64,000 nucleotides of DNA from contig SVHH01000002.1 in the NCBI GenBank assembly GCA_015055945.1, forward strand, positions 1-64,000, read 5' to 3'. Within the stretch, counting starts at the first letter, position 1. Every line of letters starts with the position of its first letter. Position numbers and translations under genes: made by a program. The notes beneath the pieces were generated by a model. That model made no database searches. It worked only from the letters and a program-made list of their open reading frames with translations, and had not been told where the DNA came from. Origin of the DNA: Clostridiales bacterium. GTDB taxonomy: Bacteria > Bacillota > Clostridia > Christensenellales > Borkfalkiaceae. Below are positions 38,445-48,798 of the stretch, in pieces.

Positions 38445-38551
38445 TTGTAAAACTTCCTCCTAAAGTATTTTATTTATTATACCACGAACAAATCAAAATT
38501 ACAATACACTTTAAAAATAAAGTGTAATTTTTGCACGCAATATTTTAACAT

Positions 38552-38582
38552 AAAAACACCCCGCTTTTTGCAGGGTGTTTTT
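38552..38582. terminator. terminator
   Basis: AAAAACACCCCGCTTTTTGCAGGGTGTTTTT. Confidence 0.75.
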
Positions 38583-38594
38583 ACATATTTAATA

Positions 38595-39260
38595 TTAGTC
38601 AAATCTATACCAGTAGTTATTACCAGGCTTCTCACCGCCTTGACCAGAAGTACCGCAGTTAGTTAATCTGGCTGCATTAGTCGCAGGTTTTGCAAGGAAT
38701 GAAGGATCTTTTCCTTCGCCTGACGGTTTTGTGGTTTGCACATTTCTAGTAAGGTACCATCCTTCAGTACACTTGAAAGTTGCCGTCGCTAAATTTGGGG
38801 TGTCAAAAGCGCGCGGATGAATTACTTTTAATGATGCGGGGAAAGTTATTGCACTAAGATTACTATTTGTAAACGCATCAGAAAAAATCTCCAAAAGACC
38901 TTCGGGAAGAACGATTTGAGTAAACGTCGCATTTTCAAACGCGTTGTTACCGATATAGCGCACGGGTTTACCGTTTATTTTTTGCGGAATATAAACAACG
39001 TTTGGAACTTCTACACCTTCTTCAAAACCTCTAATAGTAATCTCACCATCATATTCGTGATACTTTAAGCCTTCGGTATATTTTTCAACGTCGCCACAAG
39101 AACATACGTGGTCTATATAGTCGTGAACGTGAGCGCCGCCACCACCGCCTTCGCCACCGCCGCCACCAGCGCCTGTATCACCACAAGCGGCAAGTGAAAA
39201 CAAAGAGCAAACAACTAACATAAGCGCAACAATAGTAGTTAAAAGTTTTTTCATATTCAT
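38595..39260 (-). CDS. lipoprotein with Gly-rich linker and BspA-like (LRR_5) domain
   Basis: lipobox SLAACG; GGGGGEGGGGGAHVHDYIDHVCSCG; GNNAFENATFTQIVLPEGL. Confidence 0.75.
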   Translation of the reverse strand: MNMKKLLTTIVALMLVVCSLFSLAACGDTGAGGGGGEGGGGGAHVHDYIDHVCSCGDVEKYTEGLKYHEYDGEITIRGFEEGVEVPNVVYIPQKINGKPVRYIGNNAFENATFTQIVLPEGLLEIFSDAFTNSNLSAITFPASLKVIHPRAFDTPNLATATFKCTEGWYLTRNVQTTKPSGEGKDPSFLAKPATNAARLTNCGTSGQGGEKPGNNYWYRFD

Positions 39261-39459
39261 TTTCTCCTATTATACTTTAATTTACATTACGATAATATAA
39301 TTATACACTAAATAAAAGGCAATTACTATATAAAAAAGAATAAAAATAAAAAATAAATTACATATATATAACATTTTTTAAAAAATAAAATAAAAAACAC
39401 TCGATAAAAATATCGAGTGTTTTATCTTTAATTATACTTGCCGTATAGGTTACTTGTAA

Positions 39460-39753
39460 TTATTCACCCTTGAAAGGTAACAAGTCAACCAATCTTGCGC
39501 GCTTAATAGCAGTAGCCAAAACTCTTTGGTGCTTTGCGCAAACGCCAGTCATACGACGGGGAAGGATTTTGCCGCCTTCAGCAACGTATTTTTTCAAAGT
39601 GTTGACGTCCTTATAGTCAATAGCATCAACGTGGTTTTGACAAAATGCACATACCTTTCTGCGAGGAATTCTTTTTACGAATTTTTTACCTTCCTTAGGT
39701 GCTGCTGCAGATTCAGCTGCAGGAGCTACGGTTACGTTGGTATTTTCTTCCAT
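39460..39753 (-). CDS. rpsR: 30S ribosomal protein S18, N-terminally extended
   Basis: [40 protein letters not shown]. Confidence 0.95.
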   Translation of the reverse strand: MEENTNVTVAPAAESAAAPKEGKKFVKRIPRRKVCAFCQNHVDAIDYKDVNTLKKYVAEGGKILPRRMTGVCAKHQRVLATAIKRARLVDLLPFKGE

Positions 39754-39803
39754 TTTTATTCTCCTGATAATTTTCGTTTAAACGTGCGGTTTAACTGCAC
39801 GGA

Positions 39804-40211
39804 TTAGAAAGGAAGTTGATTGTCGTCAATCGCTTCCAATTGCGGACGTTCTCTCTTAGTAGAAACTACGGGTGCAGAATCATCGTCTAATTGTGCGCCC
39901 CTAGGTGTTAAGAACTCCACTTCATTTGCAACGATATCGGTAACGTTTCTCTTAATACCGTCTTTATCTTCATAAGAACGGGTTTGTAATCTACCGATAA
40001 CTGCAACCTTGTTACCTTTCTTCAAATATTTACCGCAGTTTTCTGCGCCACGCCATACCGTGATATTAAAAAAGTCAGTTTCACGAGTACCGTCTGCACT
40101 TGCATAGTCGCGTGATACAGCAATACCTAATCTACAAACTGCAACACCGTTAGGGGTTTCAGTGAGTTCAGGATCACGAGTTAAATTTCCGATTAAGATA
40201 ACTTTGTTCAT
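39804..40211 (-). CDS. ssb: single-stranded DNA-binding protein
   Basis: MNKVILIGNLTRDPEL, C-term DDNQLPF. Confidence 0.96.
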   Translation of the reverse strand: MNKVILIGNLTRDPELTETPNGVAVCRLGIAVSRDYASADGTRETDFFNITVWRGAENCGKYLKKGNKVAVIGRLQTRSYEDKDGIKRNVTDIVANEVEFLTPRGAQLDDDSAPVVSTKRERPQLEAIDDNQLPF

Positions 40212-40223
40212 AATATTTCTCCC

Positions 40224-40505
40224 TTAGATTTTGGTGATCATTCTTCTGATGATACCGTCAGTTATACCGATAACACGTTTTAATTCTTCAACGAACGCTT
40301 TTTCTGCTTCAAAAGTGGTCAAAACATAGAAACCTTCAGACTTGTAGTTAATGGGGTATTGTAATTTCTTAACGCCCCAACGATCGGTTTTTTCGATAAC
40401 ACCGCCGTTTTCAGTAACCAAATCTTCGATTTTCTTAATTATCCCGTCTTTTGCTTCGTCAGCGAGCGCGTTATCAAGGATATAGAGCATCTCGTATTTC
40501 GTCAT
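40224..40505 (-). CDS. rpsF: 30S ribosomal protein S6
   Basis: KYEMLYILDNAL, WGVKKLQYPINYKSEGFYVL. Confidence 0.95.
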   Translation of the reverse strand: MTKYEMLYILDNALADEAKDGIIKKIEDLVTENGGVIEKTDRWGVKKLQYPINYKSEGFYVLTTFEAEKAFVEELKRVIGITDGIIRRMITKI

Positions 40506-40660
40506 AATTTTTACCTCCCGGACTTATTCGGCTTGCCATAAAATGCAAGCAAGGTTTTTATTCTTAAACCGCATTTGCGGTCAAGTTCAATAATAATAAC
40601 AAATATTTTATAATTTGTCAAATAATTTTACTATTATATTTAAATAAGGCGTTATTAGGG

Positions 40661-42037
40661 CTATTTTTTACTAAATCCCCTTATCTTATCGCGCTCGGCA
40701 ATACTTAAAAGGTCTTCCCTTTTGTTCTTTTCGGGCGTAACCGCGCAAAGGTCCATAAGTTTTTTAAGTTCTTTGCCGATATTCTCTTTTTCATACCCCA
40801 TGTGGATTAAATCAATAGCGGAAATCTTTAAATCTTTTATCTCGAACGGAGTGCCGTCCGACAGCATTTTTTTGTAAATTCTATCCCACTTAATTAGCGT
40901 GGGCGCAACGTCGTGCGCTTCTAAACTAGCGCGGAAATCGGCTTGCTTTATAAGCATAAGTTCTTTTAATCGCGCGTGGTTTTTTACTATAAACATTCTA
41001 ACCTTACTCTCTCGCATAGAGCAGTCAAGGTCGACCATATGCTCGCGCACTAAAAACTTGACTTGCTTTATCGTTTCATTATCCGCTTTTAACCTATTGA
41101 GTATGTTTTCGGCAATTTTTTCTCCTTCGGAGAAATGCTGATAATAATACCCGTCGCGGCGCAAGCAAAAGGGCTTACCAACGTCGTGCAAAAGCGCACC
41201 TAAGCGCACGCTTTTATCGGCGTGGCGCACCGTCCTTAAACTGTGTTCTAACACGTCGTAAAGGTGAAAATCGGCGCGTTGAACCATACCCCTGCCGTCG
41301 GTTAGTTCTGGGATAATATAATCTAAAACACGCGTTCTATCGAGAATTTTAAGCGCGTCGTAATGTCCCCTTTCACTAGAGAACGGATAAGCGGTATCCG
41401 CGTGCAAAATTTTAATAAGTTCGGCGTAAATTCTCTCGTGTGAAATCTCTTTTATATTTTGCGCGTGTTTTTTTGCGCCGTCAAGAACTTTTTCAGTCGG
41501 TGTAAAATTAAGTTCACCCGCAAACCTTGCAAGGCGCATTAACCTTAAGCCATCGTTACAAAACACTTTTTCAGGCGCGCAAACGGTGTCTAAAACCTTG
41601 TTTTTAATATCGTCCACACCGCCCAAAGGGTCTACTATTTTTTTGTTTTTAATATCATAATAAACGGCGTTGCACTTAAAATCGCGGCGGAGCGCGTCAA
41701 CTTTAATATCGTCAGTAAAACCCGTCTTAAACGGCGTGTGTTCGCCCCCGTGATATTCTTCAAAGCGGAAGCGCGTATACTCATACTTTTGTTCGCCGTC
41801 AAAAAAGATAACCGTGCCCGTTCTATCAATCTTTGTAACCACCTTAAAATCACACTCACAAAGCGCGGCGTTCATATCTTCAATAGATAGCGTTCCAGCA
41901 AGGTCAATATCGCTCGACGGTGTGCCGTTTATCAAAAAATTGCGAACGAAACCACCCACCACGAATATCGGTTTGGGAAGTTTTTTCGCTAATTCAATTA
42001 TTTTTAAAGGTAAAAAATTTATCATATTCTTAAACAT
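40661..42037 (-). CDS. cca: CCA tRNA nucleotidyltransferase with HD domain
   Basis: VVGGFVRNFLINGTPSSDIDLAG, RRDFKCNAVYYD, ALLHDVGKP. Confidence 0.93.
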   Translation of the reverse strand: MFKNMINFLPLKIIELAKKLPKPIFVVGGFVRNFLINGTPSSDIDLAGTLSIEDMNAALCECDFKVVTKIDRTGTVIFFDGEQKYEYTRFRFEEYHGGEHTPFKTGFTDDIKVDALRRDFKCNAVYYDIKNKKIVDPLGGVDDIKNKVLDTVCAPEKVFCNDGLRLMRLARFAGELNFTPTEKVLDGAKKHAQNIKEISHERIYAELIKILHADTAYPFSSERGHYDALKILDRTRVLDYIIPELTDGRGMVQRADFHLYDVLEHSLRTVRHADKSVRLGALLHDVGKPFCLRRDGYYYQHFSEGEKIAENILNRLKADNETIKQVKFLVREHMVDLDCSMRESKVRMFIVKNHARLKELMLIKQADFRASLEAHDVAPTLIKWDRIYKKMLSDGTPFEIKDLKISAIDLIHMGYEKENIGKELKKLMDLCAVTPEKNKREDLLSIAERDKIRGFSKK

Positions 42038-42109
42038 TGTATCATAAAAACTTGTATTTTTGCAAATTTTGTAGTAAAATTTAAAAGTAATTTTTAAAAA
42101 GGTGTTAAA

Positions 42110-42982
42110 ATGCTAGATATAATTGTTAACCCCACAGCCGGCGGCAAGCACGGCAAAAAAACAGCAAAAGCATTAAAGAAGGTTCAAAACCGCCTTAACG
42201 AAAGAAAGGTTGATTACACTATTCACCCTTCTAAGTATAGGGGACACGCAACCATACTTACCAAAGAACTTATTGCCAACGGCGCAACCGATATAGTAAT
42301 TATGGGTGGCGACGGCTCTCTTCACGAAGTTATCAACGGATTTTCAAACTTTGATAAAGTCAACCTTGGGCTTATCCCCTGCGGAACTGGTAACGACTTT
42401 GCTAACGCGCTTAACCTTCCGCTCGACCCAGTTAAAGCACTTGACATTATTCTTGACGGCAAGGCGCAGTACACCGACTTTCTTCAACTCCCGACCGTAC
42501 GCGGTATGAACGTTGTCGGTGTGGGTATCGACGTTGACGTTTTGGTTAGATATTCTAAATTAAAGCGCAAAAACAAGTTTGGGTACACTTGGTGCTTGAT
42601 TAAAACTTTACTCAACTTTGAGTATTCTTCATTTACCGCGGAAGTTGACGGCGAAAGTAAAGATTACACGGCGTTTATTGCAGCGCTTGCAAACGGACAC
42701 GCTTACGGCGGTGGTATTAGAATTTGTCCGCCCGCTCTCCCCACTGACAAAAAACTTGACTTCCTTGTTGTAAACCAAATCCCCAAACATAAGATTTTGT
42801 TTAAACTCATTCAACTTCTCGGCGGCAAGATTATGAAGTTCCCTGAAACCGAACACAAAACTTGCAAAAAAGTTAAGATTACGCCAAAGGGAGATTATAC
42901 GGTTAACGTAGACGGCGAACTCTATCCTAATATTCCCTTTGAAGTGGAAGTTATTTCAGACACGCTTAAAATGTATAGATAA
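42110..42982 (+). CDS. diacylglycerol/lipid kinase family protein
   Basis: NPTAGGKHGKK, GGDGSLHEVINGF, CGTGNDFA. Confidence 0.93.
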   Translation: MLDIIVNPTAGGKHGKKTAKALKKVQNRLNERKVDYTIHPSKYRGHATILTKELIANGATDIVIMGGDGSLHEVINGFSNFDKVNLGLIPCGTGNDFANALNLPLDPVKALDIILDGKAQYTDFLQLPTVRGMNVVGVGIDVDVLVRYSKLKRKNKFGYTWCLIKTLLNFEYSSFTAEVDGESKDYTAFIAALANGHAYGGGIRICPPALPTDKKLDFLVVNQIPKHKILFKLIQLLGGKIMKFPETEHKTCKKVKITPKGDYTVNVDGELYPNIPFEVEVISDTLKMYR

Positions 42983-42998
42983 ACTTTAATATAAACTA

Positions 42999-43025
42999 AA
43001 AGCACGGAAAATTCCGTGCTTTTTT
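42999..43025. terminator. terminator
   Basis: AAAAGCACGGAAAATTCCGTGCTTTTTT. Confidence 0.8.
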
Positions 43026-43027
43026 CA

Positions 43028-43501
43028 TTAGTCAATCTTTTGTTCCATTGTGGTTTTTAAGGGGTTCATACCGAGTTTTTCATAAAACCTTAACGCCGAT
43101 TGATTTAAGTGCCATACGTTTAAGGTTAAACGGTTGCAGCCGTAAACTTTAGCCTTTTCCAAAACAAAGTCGTAAATCTTTTTACCATAGCCTTGACCGC
43201 GCAAGGTGTCTTTTACGCAAAGGTCATCGATATAGAGCGTTTTTTGTGAGTAAAGGTTTTCAGTTTCTTTTTCTTCTTGAATAGAACAAAACGCGTAACC
43301 TACCGCTATATCTTTTTCATCAACGAGCACGAATACGGGAGTATTTTCATTTTCAACGATGCTTGCAATTTGCTCGTGAGTATACTTAGTTGCACCCGCC
43401 TTAAAAATATCAGGTCTACCGTTTACGTGTAGCGCTTGAACGGTTGAAAGTAGGTCGAATAATTCGTTTACGTCTTTTACCGTTGCTCGTCTTAAGTCCA
43501 T
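43028..43501 (-). CDS. GNAT N-acetyltransferase
   Basis: start MDLRRATVKDVNELFDLL with AAGGAG SD; TLRGQGYGKKIYDFVLEKA. Confidence 0.85.
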   Translation of the reverse strand: MDLRRATVKDVNELFDLLSTVQALHVNGRPDIFKAGATKYTHEQIASIVENENTPVFVLVDEKDIAVGYAFCSIQEEKETENLYSQKTLYIDDLCVKDTLRGQGYGKKIYDFVLEKAKVYGCNRLTLNVWHLNQSALRFYEKLGMNPLKTTMEQKID

Positions 43502-43511
43502 AGGTTTCTCC

Positions 43512-44036
43512 TTAAATTTTAGGCTGTAAATCAAGTGCTTCACACACCGCAAAAGAAAAGTCAAAAGCAGCCTTAGGTCCGTTAGCCGTAACCAAATTTC
43601 CGTCTACGGTAACGTTTTTTGCGGTATATTCGCAATTAGATAACATCTTTATAAAGTCGCCAGCGGGGTAGCAAGTAACCTTTCTATTTTTAACACCGCA
43701 AGCATTTGCTAAAACTACTGCGGGCGATGCGCAAATAGACGCAACAACCTTTCCGGCATCAAGCATTTGTTTTGCAGCGTCAACCACTTTTTGACAAGCG
43801 GCAATATTAGTTGCACCGGGCATTCCACCAGGGATAACCAACGCGTCGTAATCGTTAAAATCAACTTCTTCCACTAACTTATCAGCCTTAACCGTTACGC
43901 CGTGCGAACTTGTAGGATATTGCCCACCAACCGACACTATATCACATTCAGCGCCGCTGCGACGGAGCACGTCAACTGGTATAAGCGCTTCTATTTCTTC
44001 AGTACCAAACGCAAAAATTACAGCAACTTTTTTCAT
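43512..44036 (-). CDS. DJ-1/PfpI family protein
   Basis: GTEEIEALIPVDVLRR, ALVIPGGMPGATNI, SICASPAVVLA. Confidence 0.93.
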   Translation of the reverse strand: MKKVAVIFAFGTEEIEALIPVDVLRRSGAECDIVSVGGQYPTSSHGVTVKADKLVEEVDFNDYDALVIPGGMPGATNIAACQKVVDAAKQMLDAGKVVASICASPAVVLANACGVKNRKVTCYPAGDFIKMLSNCEYTAKNVTVDGNLVTANGPKAAFDFSFAVCEALDLQPKI

Positions 44037-44057
44037 ATTATCCCCTTTTACGCCCTA

Positions 44058-44873
44058 TTATTTTAAGTCTTTTTTATTAAAGCCGATAATGCCCAGCGCT
44101 ATGCACAATATTGAGCCAATCGTGCACGGAATAAGCATATATAAAACGTCTTTTACTTGATAACTAGTGCCAAGCCCTATACTGTTTATAAAAGGGTTAG
44201 AGCCGTTTAAGAATTCTAAAGCGTTCATCGTTGCTTGGTCTATAAAATCTGGCATCATAAGCGCTGCTTGAGTGATAGACCCGAAAATTGTGAATATAAA
44301 CATAACTGCAGCGTAAGTTACAACGGCAAGCCCCGCGTTTTTCATCAATACGATAAGCAGCGCCATAATAGCACAAATGAAAAACCAAATAAGCATTTGA
44401 AGGGCAAGTGAACTTATAAAATAATTAAAGTCCGCCACGGTAAAAGGCGTGCTTTGATAATCAAAGAACAGCAAAGAAACGCCCAAAGTAACAAACGCGT
44501 GCGCCAAAATTATACCCCAAGTAATTACAAAGCAAGTGATAAATAAAGATATAAAGATTTGCGCCCTTGTCTTTCCGCTAATAATTTTATTTCTTATAGT
44601 GCCAAAACTAAAGTCTTTGCAGAGCGCAATCATAACCAAAATGGGCGCGATAAGCCCCAAGTTATTGCCCGCGGAAAAACTACTAAAGAACATCATTTTC
44701 CCGTCAACCATCATGCCCGCAAACTCTTCCGCTTCCAATAAAGAAAAAAGAACTTTGTAAAGCAACGGACTAATAACCGCAAACACGAACGCTAAAATTG
44801 CGAGCACCATAAATAATTTATCTTTTAATACTCTTTTAAAATCTATTTTAAGCAAACTAAGCATTTTTAGCAC
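44058..44873 (-). CDS. ABC-2 type transporter permease
   Basis: multi-pass protein adjacent to ABC ATPase. Confidence 0.85.
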   Translation of the reverse strand: MLKMLSLLKIDFKRVLKDKLFMVLAILAFVFAVISPLLYKVLFSLLEAEEFAGMMVDGKMMFFSSFSAGNNLGLIAPILVMIALCKDFSFGTIRNKIISGKTRAQIFISLFITCFVITWGIILAHAFVTLGVSLLFFDYQSTPFTVADFNYFISSLALQMLIWFFICAIMALLIVLMKNAGLAVVTYAAVMFIFTIFGSITQAALMMPDFIDQATMNALEFLNGSNPFINSIGLGTSYQVKDVLYMLIPCTIGSILCIALGIIGFNKKDLK

Positions 44874-45780
44874 CCCCTAAAATAGAAAGATAATATTCTT
44901 CAATGCTTGATTGAACGGTGTTTACCTTGTTCAACTTAATATTTTCACCTATAATATCGCCCAAAACTTCGTTTAAGTCCACTTCGCCAAAAACCCTAAC
45001 TGCACCACCGATAATCATAAGGTCATTTTCTTTTACCTTTTTGCCGAGTAGTTCTTTAACCTTTTCGGGCTCGTCAGTAAAAATTTCTAAATAATGACGG
45101 CACTCGTTCTTTAACTGTTCTGCAGTAATTTCCCTAACGATTTTGCCTTTAGAGATAATTCCGTAAGTGGTTGCAACAAGTTCAAGTTCGGTCAAAATGT
45201 GCGAAGATATTAAAAAGGTAATTCCATTTTCACGATTGAGTTTTAAAATAAGTTCTCTAATTTCAACGATACCCGCGGGGTCTAACCCGTTCATCGGCTC
45301 GTCTAAAATTATAAACTCAGGCTCGCCTAGTAGTGCCATAGCAATACCTAAGCGCTGTCTCATACCGAGCGAAAAGTTGCCCGCTTGCTTTTTTTCACTA
45401 TAAAGGTCAAGCAAGCCTACTTGTTCGAGTACTTTTTTGCACTTTTCTTCATCTTTTTTGCCAACTAACTCACTCTGCATCAAAAGGTTGTCTTTTGCGG
45501 ACATATTAAGATAAATTGACGGAGTTTCAACTATAGCCCCAACCTTTTTTCTTGCAGCGTAAATTTCCGGCGAACGACTATCCGCACCGAAAAGCGAAAA
45601 CTCTCCGCCGTTTGCTCTGATTAGTCCAGTGATAAGCCTTATAACGGTTGTCTTTCCGCTTCCGTTTTCACCCACAAAGCCGTAAATATCACCCTTTTTA
45701 ATGTTCATATTTACGCCGCTGAGCACGGTTTTACTTCCGTACTTTTTAACGACGTTTTGAATTGTTAAAACGCTTTCCAT
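44857..45780 (-). CDS. ABC transporter ATP-binding protein
   Basis: GENGSGKTTVIRLITGLI, FSLGMRQRLGIAMALL, LDEPMNGLDPAGI. Confidence 0.93.
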   Translation of the reverse strand: MESVLTIQNVVKKYGSKTVLSGVNMNIKKGDIYGFVGENGSGKTTVIRLITGLIRANGGEFSLFGADSRSPEIYAARKKVGAIVETPSIYLNMSAKDNLLMQSELVGKKDEEKCKKVLEQVGLLDLYSEKKQAGNFSLGMRQRLGIAMALLGEPEFIILDEPMNGLDPAGIVEIRELILKLNRENGITFLISSHILTELELVATTYGIISKGKIVREITAEQLKNECRHYLEIFTDEPEKVKELLGKKVKENDLMIIGGAVRVFGEVDLNEVLGDIIGENIKLNKVNTVQSSIEEYYLSILGGAKNA

Positions 45781-45802
45781 TTATCACCTAAAAAATTTTT
45801 TA

Positions 45803-46771
45803 TTAGTTCCAGCCGTTGTCTTTAATAAAATCAGCAATTGCTTTATCGTATTTTTCAGTATCGGTTATTCTAAGCATAGAATGTCTACCCTTTTCAAACC
45901 AAACTAATTGTTTTTTATCACAACCCGCCTTTTCAAACAGTTTATTTGCAAAATCGGGTGTCGAATAAGTATCTTCCTTACTGTGCAACATCAAAAGCGG
46001 CTTATCTAACCTATCAATAAGGTCGATAGGACCGTAATTCATATCGTGCCCAGTGTGTTTTTTCATATTCAAATTGATAAGGTCGTACATAATAAACACG
46101 GGCTTGTTGCGTTCACGAAGGTGATTTTTCATAGATTCGCCAAAGTTTGCAAACATACCTTCCGTAACGATACCCTTAACTTCTTCAGGGCAATTTTTAT
46201 CAATAATCGCATACAGACCGCCCGCAGCACCTATACAAATACCGTGGAAAACAATAGTTTTTACACCAAAAGTCTTGGTAATATGTTTTACCCACGCTAT
46301 ATCGTCTTTATACTCTTCAAAGCCCGCAGTGTTATACCTACCGTCGCTGTCGCCGTGCGCTCTTGGGTCAAACACGAACACGTTAAATCCATTTTCTTGG
46401 TAAGGCTTTGCAAAATAATAGCCGTATTTTAAACTTTCCGTTCTACCAGAGAGTATAAACGCACATTTATCAAAACCAAAATCGTAATATTCGCCGTATA
46501 AATTGAGCCCTTCGTTTACGATGTGAAGGTCGGTTTTTTTATCGGCATTTTCCGCCGCCCATTTTAGCCCCGCATCGTACATAGCGCGCTGCTCGGGAAT
46601 TAAGTCGTTAGAAATAGTTCTGCCCCACTTATCCTTAGATTTGCGCGTAAGCGTTATTTTATATACGATAGACGCTGCAATCGGATAAGATGCTATAAGT
46701 AAACTCACACCTAACGCCGCAAGCACTATAACCGTCCATAAAAACGCTGGATGTGTTAAAAAATCCCACAT
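45803..46771 (-). CDS. alpha/beta hydrolase with N-terminal TM
   Basis: FDPRAHGDSDGRY, FHGICIGAAGGLYA. Confidence 0.85.
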   Translation of the reverse strand: MWDFLTHPAFLWTVIVLAALGVSLLIASYPIAASIVYKITLTRKSKDKWGRTISNDLIPEQRAMYDAGLKWAAENADKKTDLHIVNEGLNLYGEYYDFGFDKCAFILSGRTESLKYGYYFAKPYQENGFNVFVFDPRAHGDSDGRYNTAGFEEYKDDIAWVKHITKTFGVKTIVFHGICIGAAGGLYAIIDKNCPEEVKGIVTEGMFANFGESMKNHLRERNKPVFIMYDLINLNMKKHTGHDMNYGPIDLIDRLDKPLLMLHSKEDTYSTPDFANKLFEKAGCDKKQLVWFEKGRHSMLRITDTEKYDKAIADFIKDNGWN

Positions 46772-46774
46772 TTT

Positions 46775-47431
46775 TTACTTTTTCCTTTTTTCTTTAAGTT
46801 TATATTCTTCTAACTTTTCTCTAAGTTGCAAAACTTTATTAAAGATATAGTCGTTTGCTGCGTTTAACTGTTCTCTTGGCGGAAGATGAGTTTCATAATC
46901 GTCGCTGATGAATTGAGAGATATCAATAGGCTCGCCGATGATAACCCTTACCCTTTTGAACACGCCGTAATTACCGTCCGAAATTATAGGAACGATAGGC
47001 GCGTTCGCTTGATGAGCGATGAGCAAATAACTAAGTTTAAATTGTTGAATTTTTCCGTCGGGCGTATTTTTGCCTTCGGGATAAATTATTGCAAGTTGAT
47101 TTTTTTTGACAACTGCCGCGCATTTAGGTATAAAACTCATATCGCGCGTAATTCTATTCGCTTGGATAGCGCCAAAAAACTTCATGCCAAAGCGGAGCAG
47201 TTTGCTCTTGAACGGAATTTCCGAACAAACGGCTGTAAGTTTTCTTGGAAAAGCCAAAAAAGCATCCAAAACGTAATCAAAAAAATTATAATGGTTTGCA
47301 ATTATCAGTTTTCCACCCTTTTTCCACTCTTTGTTTTTCTTGCCTTCATAATAAACTTTTTTCTTGAAAAACAGCCATTGAACGGGGTAACCGAGTATCA
47401 AACCCAAAACACGAAAAATCTCGTAAATCAT
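46775..47431 (-). CDS. plsC: 1-acyl-sn-glycerol-3-phosphate acyltransferase
   Basis: NHYNFFDYVLDAF, YPEGKNTPDG. Confidence 0.87.
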   Translation of the reverse strand: MIYEIFRVLGLILGYPVQWLFFKKKVYYEGKKNKEWKKGGKLIIANHYNFFDYVLDAFLAFPRKLTAVCSEIPFKSKLLRFGMKFFGAIQANRITRDMSFIPKCAAVVKKNQLAIIYPEGKNTPDGKIQQFKLSYLLIAHQANAPIVPIISDGNYGVFKRVRVIIGEPIDISQFISDDYETHLPPREQLNAANDYIFNKVLQLREKLEEYKLKEKRKK

Positions 47432-47441
47432 ATCACTTTGT

Positions 47442-48782
47442 TTATTCTACTTCAATTTTATTCGTTTTACCTATATTATTTATAGTTCTGGGGAACCAGA
47501 AAGACATCACGAAAGAAATAACGCAAGTTAAGCAAACGATAATCGGCAACAAGTAGATAACGTCAAATTCTTTTAAAAGCGCGCAAATAGCACCGCCTCC
47601 AATCCCAGTTGCAACGCCTTGGAATAAGCCTTGAACTGCAAAGTACATACCCGAAACTTTTGCGCCAGTTTCTTCAAACTTTTGGAGTGATAATTGTGAA
47701 GGTATGGTATAAGTTACCGAGAAGAACGCACCTATTGAGAAGGACACGAAAATTCCACCCACAACTGCGATTATGGTAAGCGCGAGCGACGGCAACACGC
47801 CTTTAGTAAGATAACAGAAAAACATAATTATCATACCGATTGAGAACACGCCCAAAACGTACCTAAACGCCGTACCCATACCGTGTTTTTTGATTATTTT
47901 GTTATAGGCAATCATTGTAAACGGCACTGGTGCAAAAGACGCAGCCATAACTATCGTTTGACTAAGCCCTATAACCGTAAACACTTCGCCTATGCCTTGC
48001 AAGAATAATTGAAGCCCAACGGTTACGATCGACATTGCAAGTAACCAGTACATATACGGCTTATCTTTGCCCGCACAAGCAAAAGACTTCATAAGAGATA
48101 AAGGTTCTTCCTTTTCGCCTTGCTCTTTGCCGTCCTTTTCTTTAAGCATAAAGAGCGGAATAAGCATTGTCAAAGATAACGGCAACACGATGAGCGCTAC
48201 TATACGAACGTTAATGCCGATACTAAAGAACACGGGAACGAGTGCAAAACACAAACTCATATACACAACGTCGCAAATAGACTTGGTGTTTGAAAGGTAA
48301 TGAAGATCCTTTTCATCCTTACACACTTCGGAAAAAGTCGCATAATATACTAGCATAGTCAAAGTGTAGAAGGTATAGAACCCACAAAGTAAAAAACCAA
48401 ACCAAATAGTGTTTATAATAGATTCGTAAGGCGTAATAGGAATTAAGAACAACAAAAAGAACACGACCGTCGGGATAAGCCCTAATAAAATACCCGTTTT
48501 TCTTTTGCCCCACTTAGAGTTTATCTTTTCGGAAAGAGTTGCAAGCGGCAAATCGATAACGCCGTCAAGCGCTTCAGCCAAAAACTGCAAAACGCCCCAA
48601 AGCACAAGGTTAATAAGCGGCACGTTAAGGTACGTTCTAAACGGCAATTCCACACTTGCACCGTTATAACCTTCGGTCGTTAGCCCTGCAATAAGCGTAC
48701 TCATAAACATTGACAATAAATTTACGCCAAGCCCAGCGCAGCCGTAAAGCGTCAACTTCTTCCTTGAAGTAATCTTTTCCAT
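47442..48782 (-). CDS. MFS transporter (GPH-like)
   Basis: multi-pass; start MEKITSRKKLTLYGCAGLG with AGGAG SD; SEKINSKWGKRKT. Confidence 0.85.
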   Translation of the reverse strand: MEKITSRKKLTLYGCAGLGVNLLSMFMSTLIAGLTTEGYNGASVELPFRTYLNVPLINLVLWGVLQFLAEALDGVIDLPLATLSEKINSKWGKRKTGILLGLIPTVVFFLLFLIPITPYESIINTIWFGFLLCGFYTFYTLTMLVYYATFSEVCKDEKDLHYLSNTKSICDVVYMSLCFALVPVFFSIGINVRIVALIVLPLSLTMLIPLFMLKEKDGKEQGEKEEPLSLMKSFACAGKDKPYMYWLLAMSIVTVGLQLFLQGIGEVFTVIGLSQTIVMAASFAPVPFTMIAYNKIIKKHGMGTAFRYVLGVFSIGMIIMFFCYLTKGVLPSLALTIIAVVGGIFVSFSIGAFFSVTYTIPSQLSLQKFEETGAKVSGMYFAVQGLFQGVATGIGGGAICALLKEFDVIYLLPIIVCLTCVISFVMSFWFPRTINNIGKTNKIEVE

Positions 48783-48798
48783 AAACTTTCTCCTATTG

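Noticed and set aside
38445-38540. PyrR-type attenuator upstream of uraA-upp
   Set aside because: A promoter TTGTAA-N17-TATAAT and short AT-rich hairpin are visible but no PyrR-binding consensus or terminator/antiterminator pair before the uraA start.
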